Assembly (NCBI GenBank): GCA_039583875.1
Contig: CM077150.1
Span: forward strand, 5,164,332-5,228,331
Direction of reading: 5' to 3'
Length of the DNA stretch: 64,000 nt
Source: Platanthera guangdongensis
Taxonomy: Eukaryota > Streptophyta > Magnoliopsida > Asparagales > Orchidaceae
In this document: positions 1 to 10,200 of the stretch, piece by piece
Layout: each line of letters begins with the position of its first letter
How positions within the stretch are numbered: position 1 is the first letter of the stretch
Notes under the pieces: generated by a model
The model's database searches: none
What the model saw: only the letters and a program-made list of their open reading frames with translations
Told to the model about the DNA's origin: nothing
Program-made: the position numbers and the translations under genes

Positions 1-554
1 CCACTGCCACTTCTCTGGAAGAAGCTAGCTTTGATTCCATGACTGATGCCCGTTTGCCTTACAACTCACTCCCCCACAAGCTGTTATTTTGTGGAAGAGC
101 TGGACATTCGTCAAGATTGTGCATATGCGAAAAGTGAAAAGGTGGAGCGGCGGAATAGAAGCAGTGTATTCTTGATCTCTTTCTACGATTTCTTGCATGT
201 TCTCTGGATCTCGTATTTCCTAACACAAAACGTGTCCTAAACTTGATTATTACAACATTCCCCTCTAAATTTGATTATTACAACATTCGCAGGGCACAGG
301 CCGAGCTATGAGCCAATATGGAGGCTCTGTTGGGCCGCCGGATCCCGGCTTGGGCCCGGGGCGTGCTTGCTCGGGCCCAGATGAGTTTTTTCCAGGCCGA
401 GCCGAGGCCCGATCTTTTTGAACACGATTAGGTATGCATGAATACAAAAGAGCAGATTCTTGGCTAAGTCCCCCCTCCTTCGTTCGAGCATCTTTGATCC
501 CTATTTATACTTGAAGGTAAGCTGCTCGAACGGTTCATGAAGAGGCGGGCATTC
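1..554. other. Unassigned sequence left of the fold-back element
   Basis: No gene or repeat family is recognised here. Short open frames exist but have no recognisable domain. It may be intron or upstream sequence of the FORKED1-like gene whose visible exons start near 1642, because the N-terminal exons of that gene were not found in the window. Confidence 0.3.
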
Positions 555-990
555 TGTGAGGACCCCGACCAGCCTGGTGTTGCGCTGATTTCGTCCTAGG
601 TCCTCATCATGGGTCGCAACCCATGCCACTCCAACCCCTCTCTGTGCCCATTCGGCCACGGCGGATTGTTGGAGACCGCGACCTCCATTTGATAAGAAGT
701 AATCTAGTTAAGCGCGCGACACGAGACTTTCCTTGAGGTCACCCAGTTAGCAGCTCAATTGATGATGAGAAGTGAAAGAACTCTATAGTTAAGCGTGCGG
801 TGACCTCCTGAGAATTTCATGTATTACGCGCTTAACTGAATCACTTCTCATCAAATGGAGGCTGCAGTCCCAACAATCCGTTGTAACCAAATCGGCGCGG
901 CGAGGGGTTGAGATGGCATGAGCTGCAGCCCATGATGAGGGCCTAGGAAGAAAGCAACGCTGGTGCGCCAGGCTGGTCAGGGCCCTCACA
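555..990. mobile_element. Fold-back MITE with 5-bp target duplication
   Basis: The element starts TGTGAGGACCCCGACCAGCC and its right end is the reverse complement with few differences (ends GGGCCCTCACA). The pairing continues inward (a 'CCTCCATTTGAT.AGAAGT' block pairs with its complement near 850), so nearly the whole 436 bp folds into one hairpin. The 5-bp direct repeat CATTC flanks it exactly (550-554 and 991-995), which supports a real transposition. No coding capacity is seen. The 5-bp duplication does not fit Tourist (3 bp), hAT (8 bp) or typical MULE (9-11 bp) elements, so the superfamily is left open. Confidence 0.8.
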
Positions 991-995
991 CATTC

Positions 996-1641
996 AATGT
1001 CTTATTAACCGTAACATTAAATGCGATGACACCCAAGGTACATAAAGAGTCGGGCGACGGGGGGTTGAGAGAAGAGACCGCGCGTAACCGCATGTGTTGA
1101 TGTCAAGGAAGAGAGTCCGGACGTGCCCCGGGGTAGTGCCCGCCTCGACCCTTTCGCGGACTGCCGAATTGTCTTTTGAGAGGTCGCTCGATCTCATGCA
1201 CAACACTACTGTGTGCGTGCTCCCGCTTGGAGAGTACCCACGAACACCTGAAGTAACCGCCTGCCTGCTTCGTCTCCGACATCATCTGATGTAGTCTCCC
1301 GTCGCAGGATTTGGGTTAACAGCAAGAGTTTCTGACGGAAACTCACAAGAAAAAATTAGTAGGGTTTACTAATAGACATATTATAGGATTAAAATAATGA
1401 ACATAAAATTCTTGAACCCAATATTTTGTTTTGCTAATAGCAATATCAAGTATTTTGTCATGGTTAAGATGTGAGCATATCAAATAATAACCCGCATGCA
1501 TGAATTTTTTTTTGAGTGATGTCATATTAAAATTCTCATTATTATATATTAAATTATAAAAAAAACATATATATTTTGTAGTAAAATCATTTGGGGCTTC
1601 TCTCTTTTATTTTTGATGAGGATTCGCGTTATCTTCTCCAG
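996..1641. other. Unassigned sequence before the first recognised exon
   Basis: No recognisable protein or element. The part up to about 1310 is GC-rich; the part from about 1340 to 1600 is AT-rich and intron-like, ending at a possible splice acceptor (CTTCTCCAG at 1633-1641; a second candidate GTGCAG ends at 1654). Confidence 0.3.
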
Positions 1642-3956
1642 CATATCCGTGCAGTGAACGCGACGGCCCAGCCGCAAATACGGCCGCCGGCCGGCGGAAA
1701 ATCGGTGGGGAGGTGGCTCAAGGACCGTCGGGAGAAGAAGAAGGAGGAGACGCGGGTCCACAACGCGCAGGTACATGCGGCGTTATCGGTCGCCGGGGTC
1801 GCAGCCGCCGTCGCGGCAGTGGCCACAGCGACGGCGGCTGCCGCCGGCTTGTCGAATCGGAGCGAGCAGGCGTCGCGAATGGATATAGCGGTGGCGTCGG
1901 CAGCCACGCTGCTTGCAGCACAATGCGCAGAGGCCGCAGAGGCGTTGGGCGCCCAGCACGACCAACTTGCGGCCGTCATCGGATCCGCCGTCAGCGTCCG
2001 CACTCCCGGCGACATTCTCACCCTGACCGCCGCCGCCGCCACCGGTAGCCCCAATAAAATCGCCTGTCAATATATCCCAAACCCTAAACCGCCAGGCCAT
2101 TTAAAACCCTAATTACCCATCTTCTTTGCAGCGCTAAGAGGGGCATCGACGCTGAAAGCCAGGGTGCTCAGGGAGGTGTGGAACATTGCAGCGGTGATTC
2201 CGGTGGAGAAGAACGGCGTCAACATCTGTTCTCAGTTCGACCATTGCCTCCGGCACCGGCACCACCAGAGGTGCCCGATGGCCGCCGCCTACGAAAATGA
2301 TTTCTGCAGCACCGGATCCAGCGGAGAGATCCTTTCGATGGAGAACTTCCTCGGCGTCTGCAGCCAGGATGTTCTTGCCGGAGGCGCCCAACTGCTAAAA
2401 CGAACCAGGAAGGGTAAATTCATTGAACAATGCTCTGTACAAATATCAATTTTTTTTTGTTCTTCTTGACCCTTCAAAGTTTCTCATTTTAGGGTGTTTT
2501 GCTTTTAGGGTCCCTTCACTGGAAGATTGTCTCAGTTTACATCAGTAAGATGAATCAGGTATATTTTAAAAAAAGATCAAACAATGCTGTGCAGAAGTTT
2601 TGATGCATCTATTTGTAATGTTTTTTTGTTCCTGAATTATGGGAAGCAGGTGATTTTGAAGATGAAGAGCAAGCACATTGCTGGGACAATCACAAAGAAG
2701 AAGAAGAGTAGGATTTCAAATTGATTTATTTGATGTTATCTAAAGCATTGTTTGGGAGAGCGGTGAGGATTATGGGCATAACTATGGCTCCGTTTGGCAC
2801 GGTGGTGGCGGTCGTGAACGCATGGATTAAACCGTCATTCTATAAGGATCACCTAACAAACATCATCCGTTTGAACATACAAGTGGATGAAGTTCCTTAG
2901 GTGGGCGTTAACGAATGACAATTTAACCCTCATGTTCATGACTGCCACCACCATGTCAAACGGAGCCTTTTGAAAAGCGCATATAGCGTTTGAATAGTTT
3001 TGGCCAGAACTTCCATGTAGTTGAAACGGTTGCGGTGGTAAAAAGACAGTGGTGAGAAATCAGTTGTAGGATTAGAGCTATCAGAAAAGTAGTGGTAGGA
3101 AAAATAGTAGGAGGAGGAGATTGTTGAGCTAAAAGGAAAAAAACATAAAAATGTGGAGAACTCATTTTAGCTTTATTTTCTGGAAGTTGTGAGTTCATTG
3201 TTTTCTAAAAAGTCCCAAAAATACTTTTTTGACACCACCGCTTTTCTCACCACGGAGAAACCAAGGATTTGTTTGTTTGCGCGGTGAGAGTGGGAGCATT
3301 AGGAATGTAGTAGCGGGAGATGGAGGGAGGTGGTTGCGGACCTTGCAGTGTAAAAAAGGGCCAAAATGTAGTTTTTGAGCAATGGCGGTGAGAATGAAAA
3401 ATTGGTAAATGGTTTTAAAGCAGCGATGACGTTTTCCTCTCAACGGAGATGGAGCAAAAACACCCAAACAAACAGACTTCAAATGTCTCCTAAACAGCTC
3501 CTAAACAGCGACGGTGGTAGGAATAGACATTTTCTCATTGCCACACCGCCCCAAACAGAGGCTTTAGCAGTTGCGAAACCTCCTCCACTATGTTTACAAC
3601 CACAGTTTCACGCGGTCATCGCTGAAATGTCATCTCAAACAATGCCTACTGCTGCTAAACCATTTCCTAGATTTCGAAGGTTCTACGAGTCATTCTAAGC
3701 CTAACATCACCTTTGTCACAACCTGGGTGCAGGTGTGGTGGTGGAAATCTGTAGGGAGGTGCCAGCATGGCCAGGCCGTCACTTGCTCGAAGGAGGAGAG
3801 AAGCGACGCTACTTCGGTTTGAAGACTGTCGAGGGCCGAGTTATAGAATTCGAGTGCAAGACTCAGAGGGAGCATGATCTATGGACGCAGGGCGTTGCTC
3901 ACCTCCTTGATATCACTGGTGAGGGGAGGAATCGTCGAACCTCGCTGAACGGCTAG
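1642..3956 (+). CDS. VAN3-binding / FORKED1-like protein (DUF828 + plant PH domain), 5' end missing
   Basis: Five exons join in frame: 1642-2044, 2132-2413, 2509-2558, 2650-2707 and 3733-3956, together 338 codons plus TAG. All four introns are GT-AG. Exon 1 carries the family signature [20 protein letters not shown] followed by the alanine-rich [13 protein letters not shown] helix and [20 protein letters not shown]. Exon 2 has [20 protein letters not shown] and ENFLGVCSQ...LLKRTRKG. Exons 3-5 form the PH domain ([15 protein letters not shown], then [20 protein letters not shown] and [16 protein letters not shown]). Known family members bind the ARF-GAP VAN3 and phosphoinositides at trans-Golgi/endosomal membranes and act in PIN1 trafficking and leaf vein patterning. 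The usual N-terminal exon was not found and there is no ATG in the exon-1 frame at its start, so the gene probably begins left of the window or is truncated. The last intron contains MITEs. Confidence 0.88.
2746..3644. mobile_element. Possible composite MITE filling intron 4 of the FORKED1-like gene
   Basis: The left edge GCATTGTTTGGGAGAGCGGTGAG matches the reverse complement of the right edge, which contains CATCTCAAACAATGC. The interior has further short inverted blocks rich in CACCACCG/CGGTGGTG. A second, clearer MITE (2786-2967) sits inside it. A target duplication was not found, so the boundaries are tentative. Confidence 0.35.
2786..2967. mobile_element. Small MITE with GGCTCCGTTTG termini
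   Basis: About 182 bp. The left end GGCTCCGTTTGGCACGGTGG matches the complement of the right end (CCACCATGTCAAACGGAGCC) over about 35 bp with a few mismatches. No convincing target duplication; it lies inside the intron of the FORKED1-like gene and has no coding capacity. Confidence 0.6.
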
Positions 3957-4001
3957 ATGATCGATTTCTTTTCGAGCACGAAGTTAGAAGATTGATCATA
4001 A

Positions 4002-4105
4002 ATCTTAGCTAGTAGCATACATGTAAGTCTGTTTCATATTTTGCATTTTCTTCATCTTAGCTAGTAACATACATGTAAGTTGAATTGTCATATTTTGTAT
4101 CTTCA
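4002..4105 (+). repeat. 52-bp tandem duplication in the 3' flank of the FORKED1-like gene
   Basis: Two copies starting ATCTTAGCTAGTA at 4002 and 4054 share CATACATGTAAGT and a T-rich tail. The position 45 bp after the stop codon suggests it is in the 3' UTR. Confidence 0.65.
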
Positions 4106-4318
4106 TCTTCATACTGATGCCGCCTATTTAGTATATGAAATGCCACTGGTGCAGACCAGATATTAACATATCTACCACATTACTCTTTGACTTGAGGAAA
4201 ATGCGAAGAAGCAAGGCCCGATCGTTGTCTAGGTCTAGATTACTGGAATATCAGAGATAAGGAATAATTCTAGCGTCTTCTATTTTGAAAAAAAAATGAA
4301 AAGAGGTTCATTATCAAA

Positions 4319-5120
4319 CAATGTTTTAAATATCTAATGTCGGGGACATATAAGATTGAGCAATTAATTGTCAAAAGTCAGAGATATTATTTTAAAATAT
4401 CAAATTTTCATGTCTTATAAATAAAATTTTTTATTTTATGTATACTAATTAAAATTATATGTTATAAAAATTGAAAAAATAATATAACAAAATTATAAAA
4501 AAATGAGTCATTTATATTACGAAATAAATTCGAATAGTATGTAAGAAAAATTTCATTAAAAAATACAAAATGATAGATTGTCAAATATATTTAATAGTAT
4601 ATAATAATTTTATTTTGATAACAATAAGTTTATTGCTAATAAAAAATTAAGGATTTGAACGAAAGATTTTTAAAAGTTAAAATCTTTGATTCATTATAAG
4701 TCTTTTCAAATTTATAAATTTATATTAAAAACATGCAAACAACCAACTAACAAATGTATTAAATATTTTTATATTTTTTGTAATTTAAATTAAAAAATTG
4801 TGAAACAATTATACAAAATTGATTGTAAGAATAAAATGTTTAAAAATCAAAACAATAAGTTTAATCGATTTAAACATACATAATATAATATTCATATGTG
4901 ATTTAAACATATGATGTTAGTCTACTAATATAACATAAAATAAAATAGCGGACGATATATTTAAAACTCGTGTTAGCCGTTATATAGGAAAAAATCGGAC
5001 ATGTCGGTCTATATTTTAGAAAATATATAATCTATTTTTAAGAAAAAACTTATCGTTTTGCCATAAAAAATGACATGTCGGGAGACATGTCGGACATGTC
5101 AGAGGACATTTAAAACAATA
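4319..5120. mobile_element. AT-rich hAT-like non-autonomous element
   Basis: The ends are CAATGTTTTAAAT and, reversed, TATTGTTTTAAATGTCC. Subterminal ACATGTC/GACATGT motifs cluster near the right end. The flanking 8-mers TTATCAAA (4311-4318) and TTCCCAAA (5121-5128) agree at 6 of 8 positions, as expected for an old hAT-type 8-bp duplication. The interior is about 800 bp, very AT-rich and without a transposase. Confidence 0.55.
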
Positions 5121-5333
5121 TTCCCAAATGATGTAACACTTGCGGATTTGTAAATTAGTAATGAAAATATTAAAGCTGTGTAATTTATATCAAGACCGGG
5201 GGTTGATTGAAGTGTGTGGGTAACTGGATGTCCTTGTTGAAATGATGTTATTTGTTATGTAACTCCTAATGGATCAAAAGCTACAATCGCGGGATAATTG
5301 CACACTTGGAAAATGCATGTAGTGTTTGACTAA

Positions 5334-5431
5334 GGCCCCGTTTGGGGGGACTTATTTTCACCGGTCAAGCGGTTAGGTTCATGCGGTTGTAACCGCTTGA
5401 CCGGTGAAAATAAGTCCCCCCAAATGGAGCC
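5334..5431. mobile_element. Tourist-like (PIF/Harbinger) MITE, near-perfect 98-bp hairpin
   Basis: Starts GGCCCCGTTTGGGGGGACTT and ends in the near-perfect complement (AAGTCCCCCCAAATGGAGCC), with a loop near AGGTTCATGCGG. Flanked by the 3-bp duplication TAA at 5331-5333 and 5432-5434, the classic PIF/Harbinger target. It lies between the two convergent genes. Confidence 0.85.
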
Positions 5432-5434
5432 TAA

Positions 5435-6209
5435 GTATGGTTGCAAAAGCATTTTCTTTCAAAACGATACTTTAGGTCAAAACATTCACGGTAATGCATG
5501 TGTAATAGTCGGCCAGAATTAATCTCACACTACCGAAGTGAATGAGTTCATGGAGACTAAATAGTGGAGCCACACCTTCCTATCGCAAGGCGCCTTTTGG
5601 GGACAAAACCGTGCAGGCTGTGCCCAAAGCGGAAAATACCTCATGGCGCATAAGCGGACTGTTACAATGTGCGTCTAAAATATTCCTGCCATTCTCAAAC
5701 CATCACAATACCCTTTCAAAAAACACCCATCCAAACCTACAATTTGAGGAAAAAATGAACTTTCTGGATTAGATCTCAAAAGTTATGCACAATAGTGATT
5801 TTGATAGTTATATTGTTCTCCCACTCTTCCCTCTAAGGTTGCACTGGCTTGATGAGTCTTTACTCTTCCAATTTTACCTTTGGATACTCATACCACCCAT
5901 TTCTCTAATGTTTTGTTAGCAATTTGTTGTCACCTTTGAATCAATTTGTTTACTTAACTACTTCGCACTCAAGAATCTGTTATTACGTTCTCTACTGCAA
6001 ATAATATTTTGAGTCAAAACATTATCATAGCCATCCATGCGCCGTCAAGTTTGAGCATCCCTGAACGCACATACTTTACAAAGTGAAATTTGGGTGAAAA
6101 AATTATCATAAAAGTTCCAAACGCAGTTCAATTGTCACCATTGTGTTTATTATCACATTTTCATACTATCACCTCTCAAGCACCTTAGTTGTCCCAAACC
6201 TATACTTAG
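5435..6209. other. Intergenic, nothing recognised
   Basis: AT-rich sequence with short frames of no recognisable similarity. It may hold old repeats. Confidence 0.3.
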
Positions 6210-6640
6210 TGTTGAAGCCGGGAAAATCTCAACTCCAAATATTTGGACCTAGTTGTAGCATAAGGTTACTGATTCTGCGGTCAAACGCCACAATTTTGAT
6301 GGCTAGAGCAGGAGAGAGAAATGTCTACAAGCACACCTTAAGAGTCTCAGTAGGGAGGTCCCACCACCTACCTGGAAGTTTAGGAGAAACTTTCTCTCCA
6401 CAACCAAAAGGGTGGGCGAGGTATGAGAAAGACACAAACTTGGTGAGTATCAAACTTGGGGATCTCAACGTCTTCCAATGTGTCTTTCTTGGTACCCCTG
6501 TGGTCTATTTATAGACAAATCCTGGGGGGGCATGAACGCGATAATACCTTTGGGGGATTTGGATACTCGCTCATAATAGCGAGTTACGAGAGCTACTCGC
6601 CCATGCTCGTCTGGTGAGGTTTGCGAATAGGCATCTCCTT
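6210..6640 (-). mobile_element. Decayed gypsy-type LTR fragment
   Basis: Begins TGTTGAAGCCGGG, like the inverted LTR at 34846 (TGTTGAAGCC). It shares the features of that LTR family read in reverse: a 'GGAGGTCCCACC' block near 6356 and a TATA-like TCTATTTATAGAC at about 6505 (TATAAATA on the minus strand). The expected opposite end GGGGTTGTACA is absent, so this is a truncated copy; the right boundary is approximate. Confidence 0.4.
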
Positions 6641-7208
6641 AGACATTTCTGATCTCGACGAAGTATGAGTTATACACTTGAGGTTTGTTTCCTACTCAAT
6701 TTTTGCTTCGTGGTGGTATTAATTCACCTTGTCGGACAAATGAAAGTATTTGGGAAACCTCCAATTTGAAGCTCACGTGCTATGTGAAAGGCCAAAAACT
6801 CGATTTTGATATCAATGTCTTACCGAATGGCGGGGGCTCCATTTCACACCAAAGCTTCATTTTCCATCATAGCCACCAACACTATCTCCCAACCAAAGCC
6901 TTAATTTTTCTGGCTTGACCGGTTGAGCTTTTGGAGGTGCAATTGATCTCTGTAGTTAACCTACACCTATTCACTCTTGCATTTGCATAGAGATTTTTGT
7001 GCGACTTAATGCACTGGAAGAACCGTAATGCAGGCACTCAAGAAGAAAGACAAGGAAAAATTACATTGATAGCGAAGAACTACATACAAACGGTCATGTG
7101 AGTTCCTCCTCTTCCAACAAAATCCTCCCACTCTCCTCAGTAGCTCATACCTCATCTTCCAGCCCCGGAAAGAGTGCAAAGGATGAAACCAGTGAAAACA
7201 GGTGAGGT
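6641..7208. other. 3' flank of the LIFEGUARD gene
   Basis: Presumed 3' UTR and terminator region of the minus-strand gene ending at 7209. No clear element; the 200 bases right before the stop (7000-7208) are the likely UTR. Confidence 0.3.
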
Positions 7209-10200
7209 TCAAGAGTCTGCTGCGCTGAACACCGTCAGGATGGATACAAAGAGATTGACAATGTCGAGGTAAAGTGTGATTGAGGCGCACACGTATTCGT
7301 CGTAGGAGTGACGCTTGATCAGGTTGTCTGTATCGTAGATAATGAATCCGGCAAACACCAGTGCGGCTAGGCAGCCATAGATGGTTGTTCCAACTCTCCC
7401 CACTGGGAGAAAGACCTGCATGGAAGAAACAAAGGTTGGGCATCATTTCAGCAGAGGAAACATGATAATTCTTCTCCATACAGATTTTTATATTCTTTAC
7501 CTGGATAATGAGGTAGATCATCATCACCAAGAGTGCTGCGGTCAAAAATGGACCCAGGAAATTGAAGTCTTGGCCTCTCTTCGCGGCCCAAAATGTGTAG
7601 AGTGTGAGTCCTACTACGACGACCACGGTCAGGGCCGCAGCTTCTATTATGACTTTACCTGTAGGGTAACCCAGAAGAAAGGTTGATATATTTTGAGTAG
7701 TAAAATTAGGCCTAAGATAGGTTGACATATTGTGACTAACAAAATTATGCATAAGATAGGTTGACATATCATGAGTAACAAAATTAGTAAGTTTAGGTCA
7801 TCAGGTAAATTATAATCATAAAGAATTTGAAATGGATGTTAAGATTCAGGTAACATTTTCCTATTTCTTTATCAAAAATAACTTGGTGAAACATGGATTG
7901 AACCCAAACTCCTTTAAATATGCAGAAACAAGTGTAGTAGCTAGCTGTATCTTACAAAAATAACAAAATAATGATTCAATGCAGTCAGATCCTGTAGAAA
8001 ATTAGGGACCATCTAACTCAAGCATAGCTAGGTAGAGTGGAGAGACCTCCAGAATCCATAAAGCACAAGAGACAACTCACATCCACGATGCAGGACAAAA
8101 ACAACACTATATCATGCAAATGATAATTAAGTTGCACGTGGTCCCGCTCAAAAACACTCCAACACGCCCCCCTCATATGGGACTCCGGAGGCGAGAGCTC
8201 CAAAACCTAGCTCTGATATCAGCCAATAAGAGTGGAGAGGCCCTTGAGTCCTATAAAGTACTAGATGCAACGTAAGATAGGCAATGTGAGACTAAAGCAA
8301 CACTTTAATTACGTAGTGCACCAACAGAAACAGGTGGTACGGGGGATAAGTCAAAAATACGTGGTCTCACTTGACACATGGTCCTATAGTGAGACACTCC
8401 AACATAGTTAATGAAAATTTGTGATACTATGGCGCTGGCCCTCTCTAACTACGTGATAGACCTTAGTATTGGGTGGGCCGTAGTACTTTGGGTTGGCAAT
8501 ATTAAGCCAATTTTGAGTTAAAATCTTTGCCGGTCTACTTAAGTTTTAGTTACCTCAGTATACATTCAGAATTTTTTACCCCTTTAGAACTGGTTGTGCT
8601 TGTTTTATTCCTGATCTGGGGAGCAGTACTCAAAGTAGCAAGTTCAAGAACACCCGCTATGATACATACCCTATACTCCGATTTTTTTTCCTGCTTATTC
8701 TAACCCTTCAACCTTTAAAAAAATCTATTTTTTCCTGCAATTCATTTATTTCAGCAAATATTCCACATAGTCTACCATATCTATCATTCACAACAAATTA
8801 TACACCAAACATAAGGAGCAAAATTGTCAAATGCAATATAATACAGGATTAAATCTCAATCTTGTCGGCGAGAATTTATTGCTCCAGCGCCCAGATTGGA
8901 CTGCTTAGGAACTATTCCTGTCATGCTGCTCTCCACTAGAAATATGCAGTAACTGTAATGATTGATGCATTAACCAGCTCATGGCATGCATCGGTAGTTC
9001 GGTGCAGTCCGAAGAAGATGACATGCCTGGACTCGAACCTAAAACGCCCAACAATTTTTAGGGATGGGTTCACCCGATCGAAAAGGGGCCTATTAGCTTC
9101 CACCACATGGCCAGCCCGACTGACAGGCACAAAAATGAAACCCATGTGCCGGCAATTGATTCGCCCCGTTCCGAACGGATCCATCCCCAATAATTTCTTC
9201 TAAAACATGGCCAACAGAATTTATGAAGATACTGAGCATCTCCCTAGCCGAATTTATATTACCCCCAGATCTTTCTTTATCAGGTTTAACAAGGAGTAGG
9301 TTTATGTGAGCAGGTTCCGTCTACTCATGATTGTCATCTAGAAAAGAAGACAAGACCTGCTAAAGAAGAACATTTATATTAGGTAACAGCTACTTCAGAA
9401 TGCTTTAACTGCTATGGTGCTGGATCGTACAATAATTTGGATGAAATGATCAGTCGTGTACACTTTTTTCTGCGCAGAAATCAATGGAAGCAGGAAAAGA
9501 AACATAAGTCACTAAGCCGTGAAAACAAACGAGATATTTTTGTTTGTTTAGTGTTCAAAAATGGAATTTAGGTCCCGTCATTTCCAATGCTTTGGAAAGA
9601 AAAAAAATTCAACTGTCTGATGCAATACAACAACAACAGAACAACAACAAACCCATATAGTCCCTAATTATTGAGGGTAGGAGCGGGGGAAGATTGGAAA
9701 TAGATCTAACCTTTGGCACTATGCACAAAGTGGCTTCTCTCAAAGGAGAAAGACCTAACCTTTGACAATAAATGCACAGAGTGGCTGCTCACAGATATCA
9801 CTGAAATAGTGTCCCTCTATACCGTCACGTTTGTTGCGGAACCATGCCTTCAAATCAAAACCAAAGACATCAGACCCAAGAATCCATCAGACCTAACCTT
9901 GGGTAGATCCGGCCTATGCGTTGAGGTTTATTTTCGGACTCGTGTATTTTATTCATTGAGGGCACTATGGGAGCAACTCCCATTCGCGTTATGTCAAACT
10001 GGAGTCCCTGACATACAATGACAATAACTACCCCTCGAGTAGATTGACCCAATGCTAACAGTTCTTAACCAACCAGCGGACATTGACCATGGAATGTATT
10101 TCAATAGCTGCATATCTTTCAATGGGGGCACCCCAAATATGGTTCCTGCGCTGCGCTTGGACAGAAAGAAGCCTCAGATGACGGGGATAACTTCAAGCAA

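Noticed and set aside
1591..1641. Possible start of the FORKED1-like protein at 1591
   Set aside because: The codon there is TTG, the preceding codons do not resemble the family, and splice acceptors lie at 1641 and 1654.
1629..2054. 141-codon frame antisense to the FORKED1-like exon 1
   Set aside because: Mirror of the GC/alanine-rich exon; the sense strand has the recognisable domain and splice sites.
7006..7767. A single 253-codon frame covering the LFG 3' exons
   Set aside because: It reads through the intron at 7416-7500 and changes to a wrong frame; the spliced model restores all family motifs.
9030..9050. tRNA-like B box GGTTCGAGTCC (minus strand)
   Set aside because: No A box at the proper distance and no cloverleaf; at most an old SINE remnant.
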